NCBI GenBank assembly: GCA_030141605.1
Contig: JAQGDQ010000697.1
Span: 1-64,000 of the forward strand
DNA length: 64,000 nt
From: Tubiluchus corallicola
Taxonomy: Eukaryota; Priapulida; Priapulimorpha; Priapulimorphida; Tubiluchidae
Direction of reading: 5' to 3'
In this document: positions 45,018-58,254 of the stretch, one piece after another
Layout: the number at the start of each line of letters is the position of its first letter
Position numbering within the stretch: the first letter of the stretch is position 1
Made by a program: the position numbers and the translations under genes
Notes under the pieces: generated by a model
Databases searched by the model: none
What the model was told of the DNA's origin: nothing
What the model saw: only the letters and a program-made list of their open reading frames with translations

Positions 45018-48000
45018 CAGGCCTAAAATTTCATTTTTTTATAATGTGCAACTTGATTTGAGCAAAACTGTGACAACTTGATATTATTATTATTGTTATT
45101 ATTATGAGTTTATTATGAGTGAAGATGTTAGTAAAGTAATATATCTACAAAAATTCAACTTTATAATAACCACTCATTGCAGTACCCTTGTAATTATATT
45201 ACAGCATACAGTGTTGTAAGAAACTATAATAGGTATCTTAAAACATCATCTTTAAATGATTTCTTAATCTTTAACTTCACATTTTCATTTAGATCTACAG
45301 TACAACCACATTTAAATCCTAAATTTACTTGACTGTTATTTACATAGCATGGCATTGGAATTCTCAATGTGCAAGACTGCAATTTTTCTCACAAAATTTA
45401 ATTTTCGACTATCTATTAAATAATTCGTAGGCATTGTGCCACAAAACTACATTAACAATTTTACGCTTTCATTTGGTCTAACACCTAATGATTGTACATG
45501 AATTCACCTTTGGTCGTCCACACAGATGACCGACAAATTGACCAGCTGTGATGTTATGCATAATTTTCACTAATATGTGGGCAATGCTTCAAGTTTCCTG
45601 ACAATGAGTGCTAGTCTGCTGTAGAAATGTCTTTCTAATCATTTTTTTAAATCTTTATAGTTGTGTTGTTTATGAAATGTAGGATAATTATGGCATATTA
45701 CTTGATATATACTTTAGTTATTAATAAATAGCAACTATCTGAATATATATATTTCACTTTGCTGTGTTTGTTGATTAATTTAATTATTACGAAAGCATAA
45801 ATTCTGTTTGTGCTGTTGACGTAAATAAAGTTATAAATAAAACATTTATCCAAACTGAGGTATAATTATGCAACTTTAGCACATTTCGTTAAAGACATCT
45901 CTTGTTTTGGATATAAGCACGTGGTGCCTCCTTGTGTTTGTTTTTTGCAAATTTAGGCTGCTGATAGAGAGGTGAGCTAGGACAGGAAATTGGCCATTGG
46001 CCTCATTTTGCAGACAGGATAGGAAAGAAGTCATTCTTGTTCAGTACGTCGTGTCATTTTATAACAAAATTTTGTCAGTCGAGTTCTCTTTAGCAAGTTA
46101 GTAAGATGCGGCAAAGATGTAAGTTTGATTTCTTCATATTTCATAATATTATTACACATTTTCATTATAGCCGTTAATTATCTTTTTGACATTTGTTTAG
46201 CAGAAAATGTTTTTATTTGCTTCAAATAAAACGAAGTCAAGTCGCACATAATATGTCAGTTAGTCAGTCAGTCAGCCAAATATGTCATGATGTGATAGTG
46301 ATTTTGGGATGAGATGACGATTGCCCATTTTGGACAATAAAAAATCATAAATTACATCTAAAAGACTGTTGGACATGTATTTAGTGAATGTCGCGCACAT
46401 CTGTACGTGGTAAAACATTTACCTGTACGTTTTGCACCTTTTCATTCACTGTAAAGTGTTATAGGGATATACAGAGCTTGCTGAACTATGTATACGTAAG
46501 TACAAGCAGAACAGTCTTACTAAGACCAACAAAAAGACTTTCTCACCAATGTATGAACTTTGTATATTATCATCATTAAAACATGGACACTCAAATGCTC
46601 AATATCGTAATATTATGTACTATAACACAGTATTTATATGTAATCAAAGAGCTTAATGAACTTAAATCAGAAGACATAAATTACGTCCACACAGCTCGAA
46701 TCCAAGTGCGTAATAATAATTGCAAGCCTGTTCACACATGGGAACTATATTGTACCAGCCCACTATATTGATATTCTTATAATTTACGAAATTTTCCATG
46801 TTCTCAATTCCTATGGCCCTATCCTACACTCAACTTGCAGTAAGCAACTTTGTTACTAACTTCACCGCTGAATCTTCTACACTTGTTCCTTTTAACTAAG
46901 ATTTTAGCAATTCAAATCATGTTCACATCCTGCAACATGATAAATTACAGTAACGCTATAAATTAATCTCTCTAAGCCTCATCAATAACTAGCTCTCTAG
47001 TCATTGCTCTAAATTTAATATCAAAGACTCGATGTCATGCTTTAAAAAAACTTCTCTCACAATTTGAGACAGTTTCAAAATTATATATATCAGAAGTTGA
47101 TGTAGTACAATTCAATAACAGTGACTTAATGCCATGCTTTAAAATTGCTTTCCTCACAGTTTGAGTCAGTTTCAAAGTTACATAATATAAGAAGGTGATG
47201 TAGTACAATTCAATAACAGTGACTTCAATAGAGTACTACTATAAATATATTTTGCTATTACCATGGACAATAATAATTGGGCCGACAATATAAATTTAAA
47301 CATGTTGTTATGCAATAACGATCGTTTGTTATACACGAAATTTTTTGCACCCTGGTCCTTTGCATCCGTGAAGTGCCAACAATATTCTGCATTCACTACC
47401 TCTTCGCTATTCGCTATATTCTATATAGGGCCCTCTCAATTTTGTTTCTTTTCAAACTCTTTAGCCCATACTTTTCCACTTCCATCACTCTGTCTAATAC
47501 ATTGTGTTTCCCAATTCATTCTCAATTTCCTATCGCATGATTTCACACGATTTATTCTTTCCTACTACAATATCTCACCTCTACATTCACCCAGTAAAGA
47601 TGATTATCTTCTGACGTACAAGTTCAGAAAGCACTCAAATTGGCCATTTCATAACTACAAAATTCAACATTTTGGCAAACTGTTCAGATTACTATTTAAA
47701 TTATTTATCTTATAATATTTGCCATCGACATGGTTTCTATTAATATAAGTCTGGGTCTTGTCGATCATTGATATTATGATCAAACATGCCACAATCCAAT
47801 AGATTTGGCATAAAAATGTTGTGCCAGTTCGAAATTATTAACATTAATTTCTGCATTTAAAAAATGATTGAATATTTCACCAATTCTTAAATTTTGCAGT
47901 GGAAAATTTGATTCAGACAAGGTATACAAAAGTACGATTCACTAGAATTTGATGGTTATTAAATTTACTATGATTTATACATGTGCATTTCATTTGGCGC

Positions 48001-48583
48001 CATAGATCACAGATATCACAGCAAATAAAACGTTGATTATGCTTACAATGTTTTTAACAATAGAGCATGGATAGGATAGGCCACATTAATGCAGAAAAAC
48101 TCTATGTATATTTTGTTGTTATCTACACTATAGTATAGAGGCAAAGGGCTGTCTCACAACATAACAGCAAGGTTTGCAATAAGTTAATAACTATAATAGT
48201 TATAGAAAGCCCCTCGTTTTATGTTCCGAGCAGCACTTCTATCATTAATCGTTGGTGATTGAATTTAACAAAGACCTTTGGGACGCGGTCCCCTTCTGGT
48301 GTCCCAGGTAAGCACTTGTTTCAAACAAAACAGACAACCTGCAAATAATAAATGCAGGCAGGCGAATCCAAATGCTTTTATTAAAATTGATAAAGATAGA
48401 AAATAACACCAAACTCTGTAAGAAAATTTAACACAAAAGCGGTTTACTTTTCGTCTGCTAAAAAGTAGTTCCAACTCCTCCGCCTACATGCCAAATAATT
48501 CCACAATAGAAAAAAAAGAAGTAAATTATTGTTCCTTACGTTCCTTGCGAATATTAGTTGATTCGCGACACAAGAAATTAAAG

Positions 48584-48627
<44 letters not shown>

Positions 48628-49870
48628 AAAAAATTATAGCATTAAAAAAGTCTCATCTAAATCTTCCCAGAATCTATGCAATATTTTTCTTTTTTTAGCT
48701 TTAATTTTTCTGTAATTTCTAAAGTGATGGAAATAACCCAGTTTCCCGGTGGGCCAGTCCGATACTATATCACAGAAAAACTATAGAAACTACACAACTT
48801 GAAACTGTAAGCATTGTAACAGGTGCAGTTAGAGGTACTAATCACGAAATTATTTAATTATAATGAATGCAAGTGAGAAACATTATAATCTCGTCAAAAA
48901 TCACAGTAAGGAGAAATCGTCACTGTGTATGTGGTTGGCAAGCTGAAGATGCTAGGCAACATTTCATAGCATGCAATCCCTCAAGGTCACCAACTCTCTG
49001 TAGGTTTGCTAATAAATGGGTTTGACAGGCTTGCAGAAGGTGATAACATTTTGATAAGTAACGTAATTGAATTTATTGAGTGAAGCAGAATGATTAGTGA
49101 TTACTAAAATGGCTAATGCTGTCTAATGCTGTATATAAATTTATATACAAGTTGAACTAACGCTGTTTGTAAATTAGACATATATTTCAATTTGTGTAGT
49201 TTACCAAAGATTTATACTAATATGACAAACTGAGAAAAATATTATTACTGTAATTTCAATAATGTTTTTATGCATATCAACAGTTCAAACAGCTTTAATT
49301 TAGCTTGCCTGCTGTTTCTTAGACCATTGAACTGTAACAAATATGTGGAAAATGTTGTTACAATAAAGTTGAATTTTTTTAATGAAAAGGTTTTAATCCT
49401 CTGGCGCTTGATGCCGCCAACGTACCGCTGATGAGAAAAACGTAACAAATTTCGTACTTGAATTACAGTACGATTTGGCATGCTGAGTTGATAAATTCTA
49501 CGATTTCCCTTATTGCTTTTAATGGAAAGTGCAAAACGTGGAAAATAGCAGACTACAAATCACCACGCTTCGATTTTAAAGTATTTTACTAATAAAAATC
49601 GATTTTAACTATATGCGCCCGCGTATGCAATACTGTACGTTTTTGCACAAGTAAGCCAATCATTTAAAATTATTATTGTTTTAGTTGCACATTTCAAAAT
49701 ATGGATTTGTAACTCTTTTGTAATTTATTGTCCACTTCAGCATGTAACTTTACTTTACAATTTGCGTTATCATCTTATAATTATATGCAGCAAATCTAGG
49801 AAAAATCAAATATTCTTGTACACCTTCAGAGTTTGTTCCGGGTGCTTGGGCAACTGATCAACTCTCTCTC
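45018..49870. other. Gene-poor spacer between genes B and C
   Basis: AT-rich. Contents: a tandem duplication of about 98-bp period near 47056-47225, a block near 48205-48270 related to 25085-25150, and an (AT)n run at 48583-48622. Open frames, the longest 150 codons at 47263-47715, have low-complexity compositions and no recognised motif. A single-copy gene with small exons could still be missed here. Confidence 0.5.
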
Positions 49871-49879
49871 TCTCTCTCT

Positions 49880-50133
49880 AGAAGACCTCGTTGTTATTTG
49901 ATGTAGACCTCTCGACTATGTCAACTGTTACTGTTACTAAGATCTAGAAGGCCTCACTGCTATTTGATGTAAACCTGGCTATTCTTCGAGTTTGTAGTGA
50001 AGTCTTGCGTGGGTGTGATGGGGTCTTAGAATGTAATTATAATATTATAATCACAAGGTTTTTATTATTTTAGCAACAAATACACTTGATGTCATCTTAA
50101 AGAGGTATTAGAAAACCTGCTTGAATCTACGAA
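49880..50133 (+). promoter_or_regulatory. Upstream repeat module and leader of gene C
   Basis: Begins after a (CT)n run with CTAGAAGACCTCG, followed by two copies of the shared word (CTATGTCAACTGTTACTGTTACTAAGATCTAGAAG), then GTGAAGTCTTGCGTGGGTGTGATGG, TTAGAATGTAATTATAATAT, TTTATTATTTTAG and the leader. All parts are shared in order with genes A, B and D. Confidence 0.55.
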
Positions 50134-50185
50134 ATGAGGTCATACGATACACTGCTGTATTTGAGTCTTTTCATGTTTGTTTCTT
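50134..50185 (+). CDS. Gene C exon 1: signal peptide
   Basis: 52 bases giving MRSYDTLLYLSLFMFVS, GTAAG donor, phase 1. The first eight residues equal the other three genes and the hydrophobic core differs. Gene C sums to 1119 coding bases (372 residues) with either last exon. Confidence 0.92.
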
Positions 50186-50200
50186 GTAAGTAAAACATTT

Positions 50201-52728
50201 AAAGAATAAAAAGTACTTTGGGTTTGTAGTAATGCAAGCAGTAATAAAAGTACTTTGAGTTTGTAGTAATGCAAGCACTAATAAAAGTACTTTGGGTTTG
50301 TAGTAATGCAAGCACTAATAAAAGTACTTTGGGTTTGTAGTAATGCAAGCAGTAATAAAAGTACTTTGAGTTTGTAGTAATGCATGCACTAATAAAAGTA
50401 CTTTGAGTTTGTAGTAATGCAAGCACTAATAAAAATACTTTGGGTTTGTAGTAATGCAAGCAGTAATAAAAGTACTTTGAGTATGTAGTAATGCAAGCAG
50501 TAATAAAAGTACTTTGGGTTTGTAGTAATGCAAGCAGTAATAAAAGTACTTTGAGTTTGTAGTAATGCAAGCAGTAATAAAAGTACTTTGAGTTTGTAGT
50601 AATGCAAGCAGTAATAAAAGTACTTTGAGTTTGTAGTAATGCAAGCACTAATAAAAGTACTTTGAGTATGTAGTAATGCAAGCAGTAATAATAGTACTTT
50701 GGGTGCATAGTAATGCAAGCAGTAATAAAAGTACTTTGAGTTTGTAGTAATGCAAGCATTAATAAAAGTACTTTGAGTATGTAGTAATGCAAGCAGTAAT
50801 AAAAGTACTTTGGGTGCATAGTAATGCAAGCAGTAATAAAAGTACTTTGAGTATGTAGTAATGCAAGCAGTAATAAAAGTACTTTGAGTATGTAGTAATG
50901 CAAGCAGTAATAAAAGTACTTTGAGTTTGTAGTCATGCAAGCACTAATAAAAGTACTTTGAGTTTGTAGTAATGCAAGCAGTAATAAAAGTACTTAGAGT
51001 TTGTAGTAATGCAAGCAGAAATAAATGTACTTTGAGTTTGTAGTAATGCAAGCAGTAATAAAAGTACTTTGAGTTTGTAGTAATGCAAGCAGAAATAAAA
51101 GTACTTTGAGTTTGTAGTAATGCAAGCAGTAATAAAAGTACTTTGAGTTTGTAGTAATGCAAGCAGTAATAAAAGTACTTTGAGTTTGTAGTAATGCAAG
51201 CAGAAATAAAAGTACTTTGAGTTTGTAGTAATGCAAGCAGTAATAAAAGTACTTTGGGTTTGTAGTAATGCAAGCAGTAATAAAAGTACTTTGGGTTTTA
51301 GTAATGCAAGCAGTAATAAAAGTACTTTGAGTTTGTAGTAATGCAAGCAGTAATAAAAGTACTTTGGGTTTGTAGTAATGCAAGCAGTAATAAAAGTACT
51401 TTGAGTTTGTAGTAATGCAAGCAGAAATAAAAGTACTTTGAGTTTGTAGTAATGCAAGCACTAATAAAAGTACTTTGAGTATGTAGTAATGCAAGCAGTA
51501 ATAAAAGTACTTTGGGTGCATAGTAATTCAAGCAGTAATAAAAGTACTTTGAGTTTGTAGTAATGCAAGCATTAATAAAAGTACTTTGGGTGCATAGTAA
51601 TGCAAGCAGTAATAAAAGTACTTTGAGTATGTAGTAATGCAAGCACTAATAAAAGTACTTTGAGTATGTAGTAATGCAAGCAGTAATAAAAGTACTTTGG
51701 GTGCATAGTAATGCAAGCAGTAATAAAAGTACTTTGAGTATGTAGTAATGCAAGCAGTAATAAAAGTACTTTGAGTATGTAGTAATGCAAGCACTAATAA
51801 AAGTACTTTGAGTTTGTAGTAATGCAAGCAGAAATAAAAGTACTTTGAGTTTGTAGTAATGCAAGCAGTAATAAAAGTACTTTGGGTTTGTAGTAATGCA
51901 AGCAGTAATAAAAGTACTTTGGGTTTTAGTAATGCAAGCAGTAATAAAAGTACTTTGAGTTTGTAGTAATGCAAGCGGTAATAAAAGTACTTTGAGTTTG
52001 TAGTAATGCAAGCACTAATAAAAGTACTTTAGGTTTGTAGTAATGCCAGCACTAATAAAAGTACTTTGAGTTTGTAGTAATGCAAGCAGTAATAAAAGTA
52101 CTTTCAGTTTGTAGTAATGCAAGCAGTAATAAAAGTACTTTGAGTTTGTAGTAATGAAAGCAGTAATAAAAGTACTTTGAGTTTGTAGTAATGCAAGCAG
52201 TAATAAAAGTACTTTCAGTTTGTAGTAATGCAAGCAGTAATAAAAGTACTTTGAGTTTGTAGTAATGCAAGCAGTAATAAAAGTACTTTGAGTTTGTAGT
52301 AATGAAAGCAGTAATAAAAGTACTTTGAGTTTGTAGTAATGCAAGCAGTAATAAAAGTACTTTGGGTTTGTAGTAATGCAAGCAGTAATAAAAGTACTTT
52401 GGGTTTTAGTAATGCAAGCAGTAATAAAAGTACTTTGAGTTTGTAGTAATGCAAGCAGTAATAAAAGTACTTAGGGTTTGTAGTAATGAAAGCAGTAATA
52501 AAAGTACTTTGAGTTTGTAGTAATGCCAGCACTAATAAAAGTACTTTGGGTTTGTAGTAATGCCAGCACTAATAAAAGTACTTTGAGTTTGTAGTAATGC
52601 AAGCAGTAATAAAAGTACTTTGAGTTTGTAGTAATGAAAGCACTAATAAAAGTACTTTGAGTTTGTAGTAATGCAAGCAGTAATAAAAGTACTTTGAGTT
52701 TGTAGTAATGCAAGCAGTAATAAAACTA
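50201..52728. repeat. 37-bp minisatellite, about 68 copies, in gene C intron 1
   Basis: Unit AGTAATAAAAGTACTTTGAGTTTGTAGTAATGCAAGC. Variants include GGGTTTG, GAGTATG and GGGTGCATAG; three units (at about 51296, 51924 and 52403) lack one or two bases. The array starts about 15 bases after the exon 1 donor. Because 37 is not a multiple of three and the minus strand of the unit lacks stops, long frames appear in all three minus phases with a 37-residue period. Each unit has AATAAA on the sense strand. Confidence 0.97.
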
Positions 52729-54697
52729 AGTTCATTATTATAAATATGCAGTTTACAAAATGAAATGTGTCATGACTGTGTGTTCGTAATTTGCTTTTTA
52801 TTACAGTGGTTACAAGCTGGTCTCACTACCATTTCCAGTAGGCACTTTTGGTGCAACCCTTTCTCTTCGTAATACTTCTAATGTTTTCAGCCATTGCTTT
52901 CAGCTTGGCAACTTTTTGTTTTTTTCTTTTATCTATTTCTCTGGATCGACTCCATATTTCCTTCTTAGCTACATCGCTTGTGACATGCACTCATTTAATT
53001 CAATAAGTTTATTGACATGATCGTTATATGTATATAATGTTTTATGTTATATAGATGCAAACAAGTATATAATTCAATTTTATTATTTTTGATTAGTGAT
53101 CGTCAGCTATAGTTTTTGGCTATAGGTTATAAAAGGCTGCAGATGGCACTAAACAAGTACTCCTTTAGTAACCTGTCATTTGCCTGCTGCTTCTTGAGTT
53201 AGAACTTAAAGTACTTAGAGATACATAGTAGTATTGGTTCTAAAAGTTACCACCAGGTTAGAATGATTATAACAGGTTGGCCGGATTCTTATTTCTAGAC
53301 AAGCAGATCATATCTTTTTTAGTTCAGGCAAATGTTTTACATGGTCAACAAAAATCTGAAAATTCATTTGTAGGCCTGTTGGTAATGGGACCAAAAACTT
53401 TCTTATTAAGATTTTGCTATAGCAAAACTTTCTGTTTTCATTGAGTTATTTATTTATTTATTTTCCGCCAATTTAACGCTTAGTAACTCCTAAGTCTTGC
53501 AAGCTAGGGTCACCGAACTCGCAGGGTTGATACACAACTGTATAGCAACTGCTGACCAATGGTCAAGGGGGAAGGACAGTGGGTGTTGGTCAATTTTTCC
53601 TTTATGATTCAACTCCGCTAGGGCTTTCGTTTTTTTCCAAATTTTTTTTCACAAGTATTTGGGTATTGTGGGGTAGATGTGCACCTGGGGTTTTAAAAAG
53701 CTGGTAAGATTTGGGGTCCCCCAATTTGTGACCTTTTACACGCTGAGTGCTAGGGACACAAAACTCACAGGGTACACTCTCTGGCAAAAGTTATATACGT
53801 ATACGCGTGACCTGAGTCGCTGGGTCAAAGGTCACGGAGTGGTCGAGTCTTCGTTTATTTCTCTTTAGAATGCATAATTTTTGAGCTAGGGCGACAATAT
53901 TTGGCATGTGGTTAAGTGGAGCCAAGTTGTTGGATATGGCAAAATATGGGTAATTTGGAGGGGTGAAAAATTTTCCACTAGGGGGCAAAAACCGAAAAAT
54001 GGGGGTCGTGAACAGAAATGCATCGAGTGTCTATGAATACTACCATGTAGAACATCAAATAAAAGGTCTTGATGAGGCGAATCGAATGGTGTCAATTACA
54101 GTGGGAATCCTTAACCTGTGACCCAGTTAGGGGCAAAATAGGGGTCGAAGAGACAAATGCTTCCATGGTCTACCAAAAGCAGGTTGTTGTTATCAAATGA
54201 AAGGCCTCAATGAGACAAACTGAATGACTTAAGTTATGCCAAGGTTGTTGACCTTTGACCCGTGGGTGATGGGCTGAAGAGTTAAATGCTGAGGCTTCAT
54301 TGTGAAATGCACTTTCCATGTATTCAAGCAATTCAATAAAAGAAAAGAGCATTTTTTAAAAAAGGCTGTCATCTCTTCATTTTTAAAGCTGAATTTTACA
54401 ACTATTGTTTGCAAAATCTTCAGTTTCTGACCACTTCAGAAACATTGTTAGCTGGTTTATTTCCTTTCTATAACGAAAAGTCCTGTTATATAATTCATGT
54501 TTCCACAGAAATGTTCTTATTAGATTAAATACAGGCATTAGGTGAACCTTGCCTTAGTCACTTACCTTATCTTAGGTGTGACTGTCTCTAACTTAATCAC
54601 GTTTGTCAGCTTGAGACTTGATGTCAACATGAGCTTCAATACATATAAGTTAAAATTTCCAAACCTGTGATTACTTGGTTAAACGCTTGATTTGCAG
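52729..54697 (+). other. Rest of gene C intron 1
   Basis: No gene. Around 53990-54270 there are two degenerate repeats of about 140 bases (GGGGTCG...ATCAAAT-AAAGG...TGACCC) of unknown type. The short frames at 53602-54414 overlap on both strands and are not credible exons. Confidence 0.55.
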
Positions 54698-55027
54698 GTG
54701 TGCAGGATGAAACGCAAGCAACACCATTTGAACAAGAACCCGAGGATGTTGTTGCTCTTCCTGGAGATGATGTTGTGCTAACATGTGTGATAGAGAGCAA
54801 TTATGTCCACAATGGTCACGGTGTTCTCTGGTTTCTTAATGGCAATCTGCAAGACATAGATGGTGAAAACTTCACGTATCTTGACATTGATGCTCCTACC
54901 AGTGGAGACTGGAGTATAAACGTTGTGAATATAAATGTAAATCAACGGGATGGTTCATATCTCTGCCAGTATAGGCCATTTCAAGGCCAGGTGGAAAACG
55001 CACGTGAAGTAGAAGTTACTGTTGTTG
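54698..55027 (+). CDS. Gene C exon 2: V-like Ig domain
   Basis: 330 bases, phase 1-1, residues 18-127. Mature start near CVQDETQATPFEQEPEDV. B-strand Cys in VVLTCVIES, Trp in GVLWFLNG, F strand NQRDGSYLCQY. N-F-T is a possible glycosylation site. The unpaired N-terminal Cys from the split codon could form an intermolecular bond if it is not removed with the signal peptide. Confidence 0.92.
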
Positions 55028-55338
55028 GTAAGTATGTAAGACATTCTTAGTTACTTTTAATACTTTTGCTGAGTATTTTATTCAGAGCTTCTGATCTTTT
55101 GTGATCATGGAAAATGGACAGAATTCACATGGGCAACTGAAACAGCTGCGAAAAACAGAATTAGTCTGATTTAGTTTTCATTATTTATTCACTTAATTGT
55201 TGCTTAATTAATTCATTCATACTTGACTTAGTGTGTATAATATAGTAATTTTTGTGTAGAAACGTTATCTCTGACGTGTTACTAGGAAATATTTGAAATT
55301 TTTGTTTATAAACTAATTTAAAGTCGTAATTATAATAG

Positions 55339-55482
55339 TTCCAGCAACTATCAGTATGCTGCTGAATGATGTGCTACATGTGAAACCCTCGATTACAGTT
55401 GGAGCAGAAGACATCTCTAATCAGCTCAAATGTGAAGCCATAAGCAACTGCAAAGTTCTGCCAACCATAAGTTGGTTTATTG
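55339..55482 (+). CDS. Gene C exon 3: first half of split C2-type Ig domain
   Basis: 144 bases, phase 1-1, residues 128-175. Starts VPATISMLLND, with Cys in NQLKCEAISN and Trp in PTISWFIG. An extra Cys (ISNCKVLP) is not in genes A and B. The short intron after it (341 bases) has an (ATC)n run near 55556-55582. Confidence 0.9.
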
Positions 55483-55823
55483 GTAATATCTTTCTAATTA
55501 TTATATACTTTAATGATCTATGTAACTTATTCTGTTTTGATATAAATTAATCATATAATATCATCATCATCATCATCATCACCACCTGACTAAGTTACTG
55601 CTTACATCAACACACACGCCATGCCAGCTTTTATCATATCCTTGTCACCAGCACCACCACTACTACAGTAGCCCTTACTTAAACTATATTAGAATATTTT
55701 TAAATAGATTATCGTTGACATAAAGGTAATATTAAGTGTACATTAGGTGCATTAAATCAAAGACCTATATATATGTCACATATTTTCTTGTTATCATCAG
55801 GTTATAATTTATATTACATGCAG

Positions 55824-56009
55824 GTTCAGCTCCTGTCAACTCTCGTTCAGAAACTATGCTGGATCTAAACACCAATTTTACTAATGTTGTGAGCACAATG
55901 GATGGTTATTCATTTAAACCTGAAGATAATGGAAAGCAGCTGACCTGTCAAGTTTTTATACATGACATTTTGTCAAAACAGTTTATTAACAGGACACTAA
56001 ATGTACAAT
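55824..56009 (+). CDS. Gene C exon 4: second half of split C2-type Ig domain
   Basis: 186 bases, phase 1-1, residues 176-237. Starts GSAPVNSRSE and ends FINRTLNVQ. The F strand is PEDNGKQLTCQVF, a textbook CD80-like C2-set end. N-F-T and N-R-T are possible glycosylation sites. Confidence 0.9.
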
Positions 56010-56389
56010 GTAAGTTAAATTTTTAGTAATCTATCTTACTGCTAGATGTGAGTAAAATATTCAGACAGAGTGTCCATGTTACAACAACCACATTAATAAC
56101 ACGTTTTAAACACTGTGTATTGAAGAAGTGTATGTAGCATGCTGCAAATGACCTTGATGGGTCTGGGTCTTTTAGAATGAAAAAGTGAAGTAAAATTGAA
56201 CAATAAATAAAAGTAACATTAAAATCAAAATTATTGTTAATGATGTTACAAATCCACAATTTTTTAGTTTTGATGCCCAGGCTTTTCCTTTTTTCTTTGA
56301 CTCTCTTTCTCTTTACCCTCTTTCCCTGTATCTCTCCTTCTGTCTTGTCTTGCATTCCTGCTATATTAGGAGATTCGTTTTTGATACAG
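56010..56389 (+). other. Gene C intron before the I-set exon
   Basis: 380 bases. The right half has a pyrimidine-rich run (56290-56345). It holds no gene. Confidence 0.6.
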
Positions 56390-56713
56390 ATATTACATCT
56401 GTTACCGTGAAATTGCCTAACGGAGATGATACTAAGATTACAGTTGGCAGTGGCTTTGAGCTGATTTGTGATGCAAATGGGAACCCAGAACCTTCTTATC
56501 AGTGGAGTGGTCCTAATTTGTCAAGTGGAAACACCGGCAAAAAAGTTACGAAGAAAAATGCGGAATTAGTTGATGGAGGGACATACACTTGTACAGCTAG
56601 GAATGCTGTTGGAGAGAGAAAAGGCAGCTTAACTATAAAAATTGTAAAGGAAGGTGGCAAAGAAGAAAACGGTGATAAAAATGGTGGTGGGGGATCTGGA
56701 GATGAAGATAATG
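56390..56713 (+). CDS. Gene C exon 5: I-set-like Ig domain with acidic/glycine linker
   Basis: 324 bases, phase 1-1, residues 238-345. FELICDANGNPEPSYQWSG and VDGGTYTCTARNAVG give the Cys pair and Trp. The last roughly 25 residues (KEGGKEENGDKNGGGGSG...) form a flexible hydrophilic stalk before the C-terminal exon. This stalk is absent from genes A and B. Confidence 0.9.
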
Positions 56714-56976
56714 GTGAGTGCATTGATTAAGGACCTAAGAGAATTAACCTTGCTAAAACACAGAAATGGTTGTTAGTTATGTAATAGTTTTGTTTCTGTT
56801 ACCGGAGTGTCGTACATTTTCATTTGCGATTGATGATTGAAAGTACTACTACCAATAATTAGACATGTGCTGGCACCTACATTTAAAATTGTTCATTTTT
56901 GTAGCTTAATTTAAGTTCAATGCAGAGAAAAAGAGTGAGATTGAATTATTTTATATTAATTAATTAATTATGCACA

Positions 56977-58254
56977 TCATATAATCAATAAGCACAACAA
57001 ATTGTTTAACATTAAGTCCGTGCTTATACAATGTTGTAATATTAAGCACACTTGTTGTAATTAATGGTCAATGACATCAGCTGCCCTTTTTCCTAGAATC
57101 AATGTTAACAGCTGCGTCAGGGCAATGACTTCATAGTAAGAGCAATGACCAGCTGCACACAGTTCTTAGAAACTGTTACAGGGCAATGCCTCACTGTGCT
57201 CATTTCCCTATTTCCTGGAAACAGTTATGACCAGATGTGTTCATTTCCCTATTTCCTGGATACAGTAAGGACCAGATGTGCTCATTTCCCTATTTCCGGG
57301 AAACGGTTATGACCAGATGTGCTTACTTCCTAGAAATAACCAAAAACCTGCATCCACTTCTTGGAAACAATCACGCCAGGGCAATGACTCACTGTGCTCT
57401 TTCCTCACTTCTAGGAAACAATTGCGTCAGGGCAATGGCTTCCTAGAAAGGGCAATGACCAGTTGCACAAAGTTCTTAGAAACTGTTACAGGACAATGAC
57501 TCACTGTACTCATTTCCGTGTGTCCTGGATACAGTTATGACCAGTCATGCTTACTTCCTAGAAATAGCCTTTAACACCTGCATCCAGTTCTTGGAAACAG
57601 TCGCATCAGGGCAATGACTCACTTCTAGGAAACACCCTAGCAGCTGCATAGTCCGGCCTATACAGGCAATTAGCAACAAAATGCTCTGACCAATAAGACT
57701 CAAGCTGACCACTGACCAGAACTTGGTTGACAGTATTCCTTTCAGATTATTACAATTTTTTAAATTTTTTTTTAAACAAAGGGAGAATGAATGATGTTAC
57801 GCAAAATATTTCTAAGAATTTTTTGATAAATCATAACCATAATAATATGTTGATAATGCAAAGAATTTTAACCTTGCAATTAAAATTAGCTTCGATGTAT
57901 ATTGATTATTAACGTTGTACTGCATTTTAAGTTTATTGATTCTAGCACTATGCATTTGGGAGTTAACAGGAATTAAATAGTTGAAAATTGAATGCCTAAC
58001 ATCATGATGAAAAACCAGCATAAGGGGTGTAGCTCCTACATCTATGACTTTAGTCACAAGCACTAATGTTCTTTATTTTGTTTCAGGGCAAAATGGTTGC
58101 AATTTTCCGAGAAAGTTCTTGTTTGGACACGTTGTTATTCTCACTGTTATTGTTTATTTTGTTAGATGAGTCAGAATTTATGCTTAAACTTAAATGTATG
58201 TGATTTTAAAACTTTTGCATATTGTGTAAATATTTTTATCATTGTATGGAATAT
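56977..58254. repeat. Tandem duplication around the gene C last exon, unit 1
   Basis: Starts CATATAATCAATAAGCACAA and ends after TTTATCATTGTATGGAA. Contains decayed internal repeats of about 60 bases (TTTCCTGGAAACAGTTATGACCAGATGTG) at 57100-57640 and the exon at 58087-58169. Confidence 0.9.
58087..58169 (+). CDS. Gene C last exon, copy 1: GPI-type C-terminus (NGC form)
   Basis: 83 bases from GTTTCAG to TGA. Encodes GQNGCNFPRK, then FLFGHVVILTVIVYFVR. A short hydrophobic end with no cytoplasmic tail, preceded by small residues and a basic pair, fits a GPI-attachment signal. N-G-C are candidate cleavage-site residues. A very short membrane anchor is the alternative. No AATAAA is seen before the second unit begins. 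Confidence 0.8.

Noticed and set aside
47263-47715. 150-codon plus-strand frame in the B-C spacer
   Set aside because: Phe/Ser/Leu-rich, no domain, no paralogue in the window, no convincing start or splice context; likely chance in AT-rich DNA.
50199-52713. Many long minus-strand reading frames (up to 245 codons) with a 37-residue period
   Set aside because: They come from a 37-bp tandem repeat whose minus strand lacks stop codons in all phases. No splice or start conservation; low-complexity Leu/Tyr/Thr translation.
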